Assembly: GCF_946151075.1 (NCBI RefSeq)
Contig: NZ_CAMGZB010000001.1
Location: forward strand, 2,222,001 to 2,286,000
DNA from: Neobacillus sp. Marseille-Q6967
GTDB lineage: Bacteria; Bacillota; Bacilli; Bacillales; Cytobacillaceae
Length of the DNA stretch: 64,000 bases
Direction: 5' to 3'
In this document: one piece after another, positions 18,757-27,985 of the stretch
Numbering within the stretch: the first letter of the stretch is position 1
How the letters are laid out: each line of letters begins with the position of its first letter
Made by a program: the position numbers and the translations under genes
Notes under the pieces: model-generated
What the model was told of the DNA's origin: nothing
Database searches by the model: none
The model's input: only the letters and a program-made list of their open reading frames with translations

Positions 18757-19809
18757 TTGAATTCAAAATTTACCAAATCGGTTATAAGAGGTATAGCTTC
18801 TTCTATTCCGTCTGACTTTTTTGATTTATCCTCATTATCCTTGCTTTATGGAACCGAGGATGTAAAAAAAATAATAGCAAGCACAGGTGTTGAACAGATT
18901 CGAGTAGCTAAGGAAGGTCAATGTACATCGGATTTATGTGTTGCCGCAGCTGAAGGCTTACTTTCAAAACTTGAAGTCAATCCTTCAACAATTGATGGGA
19001 TTGTATTTGTTTCCCAATCACCAGATTATAAGATGCCAGCAACAAGTGTTTTACTTCAACACCGGTTAGGGTTACCTACAACTGCTGTTGCTTTTGATAT
19101 TAATTATGGTTGTTCCGGTTTTGTGTACGGACTATACCAAGCTTCCATGCTGATTGAAGCTGGTGGATGTGAGAGAGTATTAGTTTGTGTAGGTGATACT
19201 TCGACAAAAATGGTTCACCCAGGAGATCGTTCTGTTCGGATGGTATTCGGTGATGGTGGTAGTGCAACGCTAGTTGAAAAAGGAGAATCCTTATCACGTT
19301 TTATATTAAGAACGGATGGTTCCGGGGCTGAACACTTAATCATACCAGCAGGTGGATCACGAAAACCCATTAGTGAAGAGACCTCCCTTCCAATAGAAAT
19401 TGAGGATGGGAATATCCGCAATGAGGAAACCCTACGAATGAATGGAATGGAAATCATGTCATTCGTTTTGAGGGAAATTCCTTCAATGATCGATGAGTTA
19501 CTGCATGAAACAGGATGGAAAAAAGAAGAGGTAGGTACATATGCATTCCATCAGGCAAATAAATTTATGCTTGAGTATTTACGTAAAAAAATGAAGCTCC
19601 CAAAGAATTCTGTCCCAATAGCTGTATCAAAAGTAGGTAATACTGGTCCCGCATCTATCCCTTTAATGTTATCCATTAAACAACAAGAATTAGCTGAAAA
19701 TGGTCAACTTCAAAAAGTGATTTGCTGTGGTTTCGGTGTGGGTTTATCTTGGGCATCCTGTTCGCTTGATTTATCTTCAACTCTAATATTAGACCCTATT
19801 GAAGCTTAA
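18757..19809 (+). CDS. 3-oxoacyl-ACP synthase III (KAS III/FabH-like)
   Basis: About 350 residues, thiolase fold. The catalytic triad is visible: Cys in INYGCSGFVYGL, His in YAFHQANKFML and Asn in KVGNTGPASIP. It would condense a starter acyl-CoA with an extender on ACP. The TTG at 18757 has AGGTGA upstream; a GTG at 18748 is the alternative. It heads a tight operon with an ACP, an SDR reductase and an adenylate-forming enzyme, so it is more likely a dedicated acyl-group pathway for glycan decoration than housekeeping FabH. The product is unknown. Confidence 0.88.
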   Translation: MNSKFTKSVIRGIASSIPSDFFDLSSLSLLYGTEDVKKIIASTGVEQIRVAKEGQCTSDLCVAAAEGLLSKLEVNPSTIDGIVFVSQSPDYKMPATSVLLQHRLGLPTTAVAFDINYGCSGFVYGLYQASMLIEAGGCERVLVCVGDTSTKMVHPGDRSVRMVFGDGGSATLVEKGESLSRFILRTDGSGAEHLIIPAGGSRKPISEETSLPIEIEDGNIRNEETLRMNGMEIMSFVLREIPSMIDELLHETGWKKEEVGTYAFHQANKFMLEYLRKKMKLPKNSVPIAVSKVGNTGPASIPLMLSIKQQELAENGQLQKVICCGFGVGLSWASCSLDLSSTLILDPIEA

Positions 19810-19832
19810 TAAAATGGAAAGAGGAATATAAT

Positions 19833-20147
19833 ATGCGTGATAAAATCTCCAAAATTGTTCTTACTACTATTGAAGAATTTAATTCTACTTACGAAGAGAA
19901 TATACCAGTAGAACTAATGGAATCTACTCCATTATATGGTAAAGAGGGAGTTTTAGATTCTTTAGGATTGGTTTCATTAATTGTCATGATCGAACAGGCT
20001 ATTGAAGATGAGTTGGAAGTTTCATTAATTTTAGCAGATGAGAAAGCCATGTCTCAAAAAACGAGTCCATTTTTAAAAGTTAGTTTATTAGTTGACTATA
20101 TTTGTAGACTGTTAGAAGAGGAGATGGCAGTGTGGACAGACCGATAA
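19833..20147 (+). CDS. acyl carrier protein
   Basis: 104 residues. The phosphopantetheine attachment motif is VLDSLGLVSLI (Asp-Ser-Leu) near residue 42, followed by an acidic helix IEQAIEDEL as in other carrier proteins. It is longer than housekeeping AcpP. The gene overlaps the following SDR gene by 16 bases. It probably carries the acyl intermediate between the neighbouring KAS III, reductase and ligase. Confidence 0.85.
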   Translation: MRDKISKIVLTTIEEFNSTYEENIPVELMESTPLYGKEGVLDSLGLVSLIVMIEQAIEDELEVSLILADEKAMSQKTSPFLKVSLLVDYICRLLEEEMAVWTDR

Positions 20148-20830
20148 CCTTAATAACTGGAACTAGAAAGGGAATCGGAAAGTATTTAGCGGAGCATTAT
20201 GTAAGTCAGGGGCATATTGTGATAGGCTGCAGTCGAAATGAACCGGATTGGACTCTTGATGGATATGATCATTACAAAGTGGATGTCTCTGATGAAAAAG
20301 GGGTAAAAGCTTTATTTTCTTCCATCAAGAAAAAATATGGTAGACTAGACCATTTGATCAACAATGCAGGTATAGCCTCGATGAATCACTTCTTGCTGAC
20401 TCCTATTTCTACAGTTAATAAGATTTTAAATACGAATGTGGTTGGTACTTTTCTTTTTAGTAGAGAAGCGGCAAAACTAATGCAAAAAGGGGGCTATGGA
20501 AGGATTGTCAATTTCACAACGGTAGCGGCTCCTCTAAAGCTTGAGGGAGAATCAATATACGCAGCCTCCAAAGCAGCTGTTATCTCTTTTACCGAAGTAA
20601 TTGCAAGAGAGTTATCCTCTTATGGAATAACAGTTAATTCGATTGGTCCTACTCCCATAGAAACAGACCTAATAGGTTCAGTCCCAAAGGAAAAATTGGA
20701 AGCACTTATCAATAGGCAAGCAATAAAAAGGTATGGAACTGTAGAAGATGTAGCTAATGCAGTTGATTTCTTCTTGCAAAAAGAAAGCTCATTTATAACA
20801 GGGCAAACGCTATTTCTAGGAGGGGTATAA
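20132..20830 (+). CDS. short-chain dehydrogenase/reductase (FabG-like)
   Basis: 232 residues with a classical SDR layout: TGTRKGIGKYLAEHY (cofactor), NNAGIAS, and the YAASK catalytic Tyr-x3-Lys. It probably reduces a 3-ketoacyl-ACP made by the adjacent KAS III to a 3-hydroxyacyl group, which suits glycan N- or O-acylation. It starts with GTG and overlaps the ACP gene; its stop overlaps the next start by one base. Confidence 0.88.
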   Translation: MDRPITLITGTRKGIGKYLAEHYVSQGHIVIGCSRNEPDWTLDGYDHYKVDVSDEKGVKALFSSIKKKYGRLDHLINNAGIASMNHFLLTPISTVNKILNTNVVGTFLFSREAAKLMQKGGYGRIVNFTTVAAPLKLEGESIYAASKAAVISFTEVIARELSSYGITVNSIGPTPIETDLIGSVPKEKLEALINRQAIKRYGTVEDVANAVDFFLQKESSFITGQTLFLGGV

Positions 20831-22173
20831 TGTTTATCGATTTCTTGATAGACCGATTTAAAAAAAATTCAGATAAAGAAGCTCTCATTTGGAATAATGA
20901 AGCTTTTACATATGGTAGAATGCTTGAACTTTTTCAGAATTGGAAAATGAAATTGGAGGACGAACGTCTCCCAAAGGGTAGTGTCGTTGCTTTAGACGCA
21001 GATTTTTCCCCGACATCTATTGCCTTGTTGCTTGCCTTAATTGAATCCAAAAGTATAATTGCGTTGTTAAGTAAAGCTGTAAGGGGAAAAAAAGAAGAGT
21101 TTTGCGAGATTGCGGAAGCTGAATTTATCATTTCCTTAACGTCTGATGACAAGTTATCATTCATCAAACAAGAAAGGAAAGCAGAGCATAAAATCCATGC
21201 CAAACTGCGCGATTTGGGACATCCTGGAGTTATTCTGTTTTCTTCAGGGTCAACAGGTAAAAGTAAAGCAGCGGTCCATGATTTTGTACCATTGTTAGAA
21301 AAGTTTAAAACCCCTAGGCATGCTAAGCGTGCAATTGCATTTTTACTTTTTGACCATATTGGTGGACTGAATACAATGTTTTATACATTTTCTAATGGTG
21401 GCTGTCTTGTTACAGTTCAAGATCGCTCTCCAGAAATTGTATGTGCAGCTATAGAAAAATATCAAGTTCAGACTCTGCCAACTTCGCCTACATTTATCAA
21501 TCTAATTATGCTTAGCGAAGCCTATAAAGGACATAATTTAGGAAGCCTTGAATTAGTCACATATGGAACTGAAGTGATGCCTGAAACAACATTAAAGAAG
21601 TTTCACTCGCTGTTTCCTACTGTTCGTCTGTTACAAACCTACGGTCTATCTGAGGTTGGGATACTTCGTTCTAAATCAAAATCATCCGACTCTCTATGGG
21701 TAAAAGTTGGTGGAGAGGAATTCCAGACTCGAGTTAGGAATGGAATGCTTGAAATAAAGGCACAATCTGCTATGCTAGGCTATCTAAATGCACCATCTCC
21801 TTATACAGAAGACGGTTGGTTTATGACTCAGGATCAAGTTGAGGTCGATGGAGATTATATAAAAATTCTCGGCAGGACATCGGAAATAATTAATGTAGGA
21901 GGTGAAAAGGTTTTTCCGGCTGAAGTAGAAAGTATTATCCAGTTGATGGAGGGGGTTGATGAGGTTGCTGTTAGTAGTGAACCTAATCCTATAACTGGGC
22001 AGATGGTTAAAGCAGCTGTGAAACTTTCATCTAAGGAAAGTCTAAGTGAATTTAGGAAACGATTACTCGAATTTTGTAAAGGAAAGCTACCAGCATTTAA
22101 AATTCCACAGAAATTGGTTTTAGTTGATAATTGGATGCACAATGATCGATTTAAAAAAATGAGGCGGAGTTGA
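20830..22173 (+). CDS. class I adenylate-forming enzyme (acyl-CoA/ACP ligase-like)
   Basis: 447 residues, shorter than typical acyl-CoA synthetases (500-550). Motifs: the ATP-loop FSSGSTGKSKAAVHD, TYGLSEVG, DGWFMTQDQVEVDGDYIKILGR and IINVGGEKVFPAEVE. The C-terminal end (DRFKKMRRS) lies where the catalytic lysine loop normally is. It would activate a carboxylic acid and load it on CoA or the nearby ACP, or release the finished acyl group. It is the last gene of the four-gene acyl operon. Confidence 0.87.
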   Translation: MFIDFLIDRFKKNSDKEALIWNNEAFTYGRMLELFQNWKMKLEDERLPKGSVVALDADFSPTSIALLLALIESKSIIALLSKAVRGKKEEFCEIAEAEFIISLTSDDKLSFIKQERKAEHKIHAKLRDLGHPGVILFSSGSTGKSKAAVHDFVPLLEKFKTPRHAKRAIAFLLFDHIGGLNTMFYTFSNGGCLVTVQDRSPEIVCAAIEKYQVQTLPTSPTFINLIMLSEAYKGHNLGSLELVTYGTEVMPETTLKKFHSLFPTVRLLQTYGLSEVGILRSKSKSSDSLWVKVGGEEFQTRVRNGMLEIKAQSAMLGYLNAPSPYTEDGWFMTQDQVEVDGDYIKILGRTSEIINVGGEKVFPAEVESIIQLMEGVDEVAVSSEPNPITGQMVKAAVKLSSKESLSEFRKRLLEFCKGKLPAFKIPQKLVLVDNWMHNDRFKKMRRS

Positions 22174-22391
22174 TATTGGAAACTAAAATATAGTGATTTT
22201 TAAAAATTGAGGTTTTTTAATTAATGGTAATTATAGAATAAATAAAAATATCCAAAAAATTTTTAAAAAAAATAGGTGATCAATATTTATTTTAATAAAA
22301 AAATAGATTTTGTAACACTATTAAATAAATCACCACCTCATAGATGAAATTAGAGAGATATATTTAAATTAATTAAAAGGGGAAGTGCAAT

Positions 22392-23330
22392 ATGATAAAA
22401 AAATTAGCCCTTTTGGGAATATCAATTTTCCTTCTTCTCCCCCTTGCTGTGAGTGCAGAAACTGGTGAAATATGTAAAGTTTCAAGTCTTGTGGGGGATA
22501 AAGACTATTTTGGTGGAAATTGTTGGGATGTCCAACATGAACCAGAAGATGGTGTGTTTGATACATGGGATAGTAGTGATAAGTCTTGGACACACTCTTA
22601 TACACCAATTTCAAGTGGAAGTATTATTAGTGCTAGTTTGACTGTAGAAATGGTGATGTATAGTCAGGATGCTTTTGAACCTGACATAGACCTAGCATTA
22701 TACATTGATGGCCAGGAAATCCCAAATGCATTTAATGTTTCTCCATCAACATATCCAGTAAATATATTTGAATTTCATTTAGAACCATCCATTTTTAATA
22801 AGTTAGAAGATGGTTCTGCCTTAGTAGAAATAAAACATAAAGGTCATAGAATTGACTATTTTGCTTTAGACTATGCAACCCTAGATGTTACTTATAAATG
22901 TAATACTCAAGTTATTATTGACATTAAACCTGGAAGTGATCCAAGTAGTTTCGGGGTTAATTCAAATGGTAAAATACCAGTTGCTTTATTTGGTTCAGAA
23001 ACTTTTGATGTAACTCAAGTTGCCGATAGTACTGTACGTTTTGGCGATAGTGAAAATAGCGGAGCTTTATCTACAAAAGCCGGTTTAGAAGATATTAATG
23101 GTGATGGATTTATTGATAAGGTCTACCATTTCTATTTTCCAGAAACAAACCTTGATGAATCTGATACTTTAGGATATTTGACTGGAAAATTATTAAATGG
23201 AACGAGGTTTATAGGATCAAGTGACCTAAATATTGTAGGCACAAATGAAGCTCTAGATATTTCTCCTGACGAAGAAGTAACCGAGGTTGAGGATAATGGT
23301 AGAAAGATGATGTTAAAAACAAAAAAATAA
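22392..23330 (+). CDS. secreted protein with a C-terminal calcium-loop-containing domain
   Basis: 312 residues. A signal peptide (MIKKLALLGISIFLLLPLAVSA) is followed by a ~140-residue beta-rich region (WTHSYTPISSGSIISASLTVEM). A C-terminal domain with IDIKPGSDPSSFGVNSNGKIPVALFG and DINGDGFIDK follows. That DxNxDGxxD loop resembles a calcium-binding turn, and this domain pattern recurs in extracellular proteins of diverse microbes. It is probably an exported matrix or surface protein. No enzyme activity can be assigned. It stands alone between the acyl operon and the nucleotidyltransferase. Confidence 0.75.
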   Translation: MIKKLALLGISIFLLLPLAVSAETGEICKVSSLVGDKDYFGGNCWDVQHEPEDGVFDTWDSSDKSWTHSYTPISSGSIISASLTVEMVMYSQDAFEPDIDLALYIDGQEIPNAFNVSPSTYPVNIFEFHLEPSIFNKLEDGSALVEIKHKGHRIDYFALDYATLDVTYKCNTQVIIDIKPGSDPSSFGVNSNGKIPVALFGSETFDVTQVADSTVRFGDSENSGALSTKAGLEDINGDGFIDKVYHFYFPETNLDESDTLGYLTGKLLNGTRFIGSSDLNIVGTNEALDISPDEEVTEVEDNGRKMMLKTKK

Positions 23331-23342
23331 CAAAAATTAATA

Positions 23343-23381
23343 AGGAAGGGAACGGATTTCAATAGTTCCTTTTCCCTTTTA
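23343..23381 (+). terminator. possible weak terminator
   Basis: GGAAGGGAAC and GTTCCTTTTCC can form an imperfect hairpin followed by CTTTT shortly after the secreted protein gene. The T-run is short. Confidence 0.4.
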
Positions 23382-23473
23382 TAAAAAAGGAAAATAATAG
23401 TTTTGTATCTTTTAGAAAAGAGCAATCAAAACATTAATATAGACCTTAAATAGAAGTTGTAAAGGAGAAGAAA

Positions 23474-24682
23474 ATGAGTAACAAAGACAGCCTTGATTTG
23501 GTGAGGATACCTAAGGAATTAAAATTAATACTTGAAATTATTAGGCTTGAAAATGGCGAAATCCTACAATTGAAAAACGTAGAATGGATTACTCATATTA
23601 ATTGGTCTCTTTTTCTGAAACTAGCCAACCATCACCGTCTTTATCCATTATTATTTTCTAAAATAAAAATTATTGAACAAAAAATTATTCCTCTTGGTGT
23701 CGTTCAGACTATATTCCAAAAGTATAAAAAAAATACGTTTGAAATGCTTCATCTAAGTGCTGAGATGGAACAAGTAAGTAAAAGGTTTGCTGAAAACGGA
23801 ATACGCCTACTGGTATTAAAAGGACCAGTTCTGGCAACAGATTTATATGGTGATCTCTCCCTCCGTACTTGCAGGGATTTAGATTTTCTAGTTTCAATAA
23901 ATGATATGGAAAAAGTAGATGAACTCCTTTTAAAGCAAGGCTATAAGAAAGATGAATCTTTTCAAATTGAAACAGTATTGAATGACTGGAAATGGAGACA
24001 TCATCATATAGCATACTATCATCCTTATAAGAGGGTAAAGCTTGAAATTCATTGGAGATTAAATCCTGGCCCGGGGAAGGAACCAACTTTTCAGGAATTA
24101 TGGGATAGGAAAAGAATAAGTTCTCATACAAACCAATCGGTTTATTATTTAGGTAGGGAGGATTTATTTTTCTTTCTCATTACACATGGTGCACGACATG
24201 GATGGTCTAGACTTCGTTGGTTGGTTGACATTAATAGAATCTTAAGACAAAAAATGGATTGGAATAAGGCTATTAAATTACTAAAGGATCATCAATCCCT
24301 TCATATAGGAGGACAGGCACTGCTTTTATCTTCCGAGTTATTAAAAACTCCTTTCCCCAATGAAATGATGCAGTTTGCTAAAGATAAGCATGCTAATAGG
24401 TTAGCACAAAGTACCTTATTTTATTTGGAAAAAATGGTGAATTTGCATTCAGAACCACTCCCGGAGTACATCACAAAATATCATGACCGTTATTTATTTT
24501 TATTGAAGTCTAGCCAGCAAAAATTGTTATATATTATTAGTATTTTTTACCCCTCAATAACAGATGTAAATACTTTTAGATTACCGAAATTCCTGTATTT
24601 CCTATATTTCCCCTTGAGACCAGTTTTTTTGGTTCTAAGGAAAACTAAAAAACAATCATTATCATTGAAGACAGAAAAATGA
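23474..24682 (+). CDS. NTP_transf_5-type nucleotidyltransferase
   Basis: 402 residues. The core reads RLLVLKGPVLATDLYGDLSLRTCRDLDFLV, with the paired aspartates of the nucleotidyltransferase fold, followed by a conserved LEIHWRLNP segment. Proteins of this family often accompany lasso peptide and other RiPP or glycan clusters in Firmicutes, including paeninodin-like ones, but their reaction is poorly defined. Here it lies 3.3 kb before the first lasso cyclase with two other genes between. It may be a tailoring enzyme of that cluster (inference). AAAGGAG precedes the start. Confidence 0.8.
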   Translation: MSNKDSLDLVRIPKELKLILEIIRLENGEILQLKNVEWITHINWSLFLKLANHHRLYPLLFSKIKIIEQKIIPLGVVQTIFQKYKKNTFEMLHLSAEMEQVSKRFAENGIRLLVLKGPVLATDLYGDLSLRTCRDLDFLVSINDMEKVDELLLKQGYKKDESFQIETVLNDWKWRHHHIAYYHPYKRVKLEIHWRLNPGPGKEPTFQELWDRKRISSHTNQSVYYLGREDLFFFLITHGARHGWSRLRWLVDINRILRQKMDWNKAIKLLKDHQSLHIGGQALLLSSELLKTPFPNEMMQFAKDKHANRLAQSTLFYLEKMVNLHSEPLPEYITKYHDRYLFLLKSSQQKLLYIISIFYPSITDVNTFRLPKFLYFLYFPLRPVFLVLRKTKKQSLSLKTEK

Positions 24683-24707
24683 AAATATAAAAAAGGAAGT
24701 TAGGTAA

Positions 24708-26708
24708 TTGAAAATTATTAAAAGAAAAAGAAGAAGTATTCTGTTGTTTTTATTTATTGTGTTATTAATCTTTCTTGCTTTTTTCCTTTTAAGAAGTATG
24801 AGCCTAATAAATGAACCAAAAAGCAAGGAAGGGTTGAATGAGGTAGTGGAAATATCAGTTAAAGAAGGTTCAAAGGAATCCGTTAGTTCATTAACTTTAG
24901 ATGGAACAAGTTACAAACTTAGAAACAAGGAGAGCAATCCTATTTTTGTTAAGGCAATCTATGCGGACGGATCAAGTAAAAATGTAACTAGCCAAAGCCA
25001 ATATTCAACATCCAACAAAAATGTTGCTACTGTCAATGCTTCTGGGGTAATAAAAGCTGCAGGTCCTGGCTTTGCAACCATTACCGTAAGTTATAAAAAG
25101 ATTACCCAAACTGTACCGGTTGTAGTTAATTGGTCTTCTTTAAAAGTAAATGTTAAAGATTATGGAGCTTATGGGGACGGGAGTCGAAATGATACGACCG
25201 CCTTCCAAAAGGCAATTGATGATGTGGCTGCAAAAGGTGGAGGAGAAGTCTATGTTCCTGAGGGGACCTATATTTTAGACCCCATTTTTCTAAAATCAAA
25301 GGTTAATCTTGTCGGGGAAAATCGTGATACCGTTATCTTAAAATTATCAGACAATGCACCTGATGATTATACACGGGTTATTAACATGGAAGATGGAAAA
25401 ACTATGGGAATTCAGAATATTACATGCGATGGAAATTCCCGAAATCATCCAAATGGAATCGAACATATGCATTGTATTTTTGTTTGGGATAGCGAAAACA
25501 TTTTAATTGATAACAATCGGCTTATTAATGCTGTTGGCGATGGTATATCTATTTCAGGTTCAACTATAACCAGTGATAATATCATTATTTCTAATAATAT
25601 TCTTGAAGATAACCATCGTTCAAATATTGTACTTGAACAAGTAAATCACCTTCAAATTTTCAATAATATCAGCATTTCAAATATAGGTCGTCCTGCCTTG
25701 CATTTTGAGCCATGGGAAAAAATGTCATTTTATGGTGCGAAAATATGGAATAATACCTTCGCTTCCAACAATACCGAGGGTTATTGTGTCCAACTTGAAG
25801 GTGGGCAGGATGAAGGTAATTTCTTTCATGATGTGGATTTTTATGAGAATACCGTAAATTGTCCTACAGGCCAATTTCTTGTTATGGAAACAAAAAAAGC
25901 AAAGATCCACCATAATACACTCAATGTTTCTGCCGTATTTGTTTGGATTAAAAATGAAGATCTTAAAATTTCCAACAACAAGATAAATTCCCAAAATGGA
26001 ATTATTATTGAAGGTACATGGGGAATACTTTCGGAAAGAACAGTTATTTCTGATAATACATTAACTACTTCAGGATTTGGGGTTATTATTAGTGCCGGAT
26101 CAAATGATACAACAATAAGTCGAAATAAGTTTATAGGAAAAGGTGGAATAGCAGTTAAATTCCTAGCAACCGAAACAGATATTTCTAATACGAAAATTTT
26201 GGATAATTCATTTGATAATTTTGAGTACGGTGCTTTTACCGATTATAACTATTACGATGATAAGCGTATTAATGATTTGTTAATACAAGGTAATATGTTT
26301 ACGAATATAAATGAATATGCGCTTTATATTAAAGGAACTACTCAAAATGTTACGTTTCATAAAAATATCATTAAAAATTCTTCAGGTGTCGATATTGCTG
26401 CAAATGATCGCCAAATGTCAAATATATTGATTACAAATAACACAATTTCAGGTGGAAAAAGGGGAATAACCCAGCATCAAGCTGGAAGCGGTTCACTGAA
26501 GGGATTAACTATTTCTGGTAATATAATCTCTAATACAACCTATATAGGAGATGAATATTCAACGGGTGCTGCGATTGAACTGGATCAAAATTCTACTCCG
26601 CCTATAAATGTATCAATAAAAGAAAATGTGTTAACAAGTAATGCAAGAAACTTCATTACAGTGCCTGATTCCTTACTACATTCTGTTCAAGAAAATAAGA
26701 TTAAGTAA
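24708..26708 (+). CDS. membrane-anchored right-handed beta-helix protein (pectate-lyase superfamily) with Ig-like domain
   Basis: 666 residues. Residues ~7-28 form a membrane anchor or uncleaved signal. A bacterial Ig-like (Big_2) domain follows (NVTSQSQYSTSNKNVATVNASGVIKA). The rest, from VKDYGAYGDGSRNDTTAFQKAI, is a pectate-lyase-3 / parallel beta-helix fold with many NN-x-I repeats. Such proteins bind or cleave polysaccharides outside the cell. In an EPS region it may trim or anchor the exopolymer. It starts with TTG after AAGGAAG. No catalytic residues can be named with confidence. Confidence 0.85.
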   Translation: MKIIKRKRRSILLFLFIVLLIFLAFFLLRSMSLINEPKSKEGLNEVVEISVKEGSKESVSSLTLDGTSYKLRNKESNPIFVKAIYADGSSKNVTSQSQYSTSNKNVATVNASGVIKAAGPGFATITVSYKKITQTVPVVVNWSSLKVNVKDYGAYGDGSRNDTTAFQKAIDDVAAKGGGEVYVPEGTYILDPIFLKSKVNLVGENRDTVILKLSDNAPDDYTRVINMEDGKTMGIQNITCDGNSRNHPNGIEHMHCIFVWDSENILIDNNRLINAVGDGISISGSTITSDNIIISNNILEDNHRSNIVLEQVNHLQIFNNISISNIGRPALHFEPWEKMSFYGAKIWNNTFASNNTEGYCVQLEGGQDEGNFFHDVDFYENTVNCPTGQFLVMETKKAKIHHNTLNVSAVFVWIKNEDLKISNNKINSQNGIIIEGTWGILSERTVISDNTLTTSGFGVIISAGSNDTTISRNKFIGKGGIAVKFLATETDISNTKILDNSFDNFEYGAFTDYNYYDDKRINDLLIQGNMFTNINEYALYIKGTTQNVTFHKNIIKNSSGVDIAANDRQMSNILITNNTISGGKRGITQHQAGSGSLKGLTISGNIISNTTYIGDEYSTGAAIELDQNSTPPINVSIKENVLTSNARNFITVPDSLLHSVQENKIK

Positions 26709-26835
26709 ATCTATATCTTAAATAAAATGATTATTAACTCTTCTCTCTTTCTATATGGTTTTCAGGTAAATCATAATGGTTATAAAAAAGCTTTTTGTGA
26801 AATTTAAAGATCTTGTTATATATTTGGAGGCTCTT

Positions 26836-27909
26836 ATGAGAAAACATTTAAACTTGATACAATTGTCAAGAGCGTTAGTACCATTCATTGTGATTTTATT
26901 TCATGCGGAAGATTTTATGAAAGCTTATTTCGATTATAATTTTTTGAATTTATCTGCTGTAAAAAAGTCTGGTGGAGTTTATTACTTTTTTGCACTTTCA
27001 GGATTTATGATCTATTACCTTTATCATAAGGAATTTGGAAATCAAAAAATTATTAAAGACTTTTTATTTAATAGACTTAAAAGAATTTATCCTATTTACT
27101 GGACGTTAACGGTGTGTATCTTACCGATTTATTTTGTTATACCAAGTTTTGGTGAAGGTAATGAAAGAGATATTAATACGATAATTTCATCTTTACTGTT
27201 ATTACCTAGTGAAAATGAACCCATTATCGGCGTAGCCTGGTCATTGGTTCATACAGTGCTTTTTTATTTAGTCTTCTCTTTAATATTTTTGAAAGAGAGA
27301 ATTATTTCAAGACTAATACTTTTCATATGGACTGTTACCTCTTTTGTTTTTAGTATGAATTTACTTACTACGTCAAATTACTTTATTAACTACCTATTCA
27401 ATTTTAATAATTTGATTTTTTTATCAGGTATTACCTGTGCTTATGTGGTGACAAAAATGAAAATTAATTACTACTTATCTATAGTATTTGTAGTCTTAGG
27501 TATAATAGGGTTTCCTTTATCTTGGCTTAATACACAATATGAATTTGTTAACATTTCTCTCCAAATAACAACAAGTATGTCTTCAGTTTTTCTAATATTA
27601 GGATTATCTTCTATTGATCTACAAAAAGAGATAAATATACCGAGATTTGGAAAATATCTTGGAAATGCATCATTCTCAATTTATCTTACAAACTTTATAT
27701 CTATGTCAGTAATTAGTAAAATACTTAGTTCAATCTCATTCCTTCCTATTACTAAATATGCGATAGGGTTATTGTTAATATTCATATCCATTATTGTTGG
27801 GTGTATCGTATATTCATTCATAGAAAAACCACTAAATCAGCAAATAAGAAAAATACAAATTAACAAGCAAGCTAGATCTTATTTTTCTTCAAACATTGCT
27901 GCTAAATAA
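26836..27909 (+). CDS. acyltransferase 3 family membrane protein
   Basis: 357 residues with about 10 membrane segments. The N-terminus has the family pattern LNLIQLSRALVPFIVILFHAEDF (R-x9-10-H), then GVYYFFALSGFMIYY and RLKRIYPIYW. It probably acylates a surface glycan. The start at 26836 follows GGAGG; an in-frame ATG at 26776 would add 20 residues. It lies 76 bases before the first lasso cyclase. Whether it serves the EPS or the lasso cluster is unclear. Confidence 0.85.
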   Translation: MRKHLNLIQLSRALVPFIVILFHAEDFMKAYFDYNFLNLSAVKKSGGVYYFFALSGFMIYYLYHKEFGNQKIIKDFLFNRLKRIYPIYWTLTVCILPIYFVIPSFGEGNERDINTIISSLLLLPSENEPIIGVAWSLVHTVLFYLVFSLIFLKERIISRLILFIWTVTSFVFSMNLLTTSNYFINYLFNFNNLIFLSGITCAYVVTKMKINYYLSIVFVVLGIIGFPLSWLNTQYEFVNISLQITTSMSSVFLILGLSSIDLQKEINIPRFGKYLGNASFSIYLTNFISMSVISKILSSISFLPITKYAIGLLLIFISIIVGCIVYSFIEKPLNQQIRKIQINKQARSYFSSNIAAK

Positions 27910-27985
27910 GTTTTTATCGATAGAAATATAAAAAACATCCACTATTTGGGGCTCAAAAATACGTTTTGTTTATCCGGAGGAAATA

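Noticed and set aside
23709..24131. Long antisense frame within the nucleotidyltransferase gene
   Set aside because: It is a shadow of a well-supported gene with no own ribosome binding site or motif.
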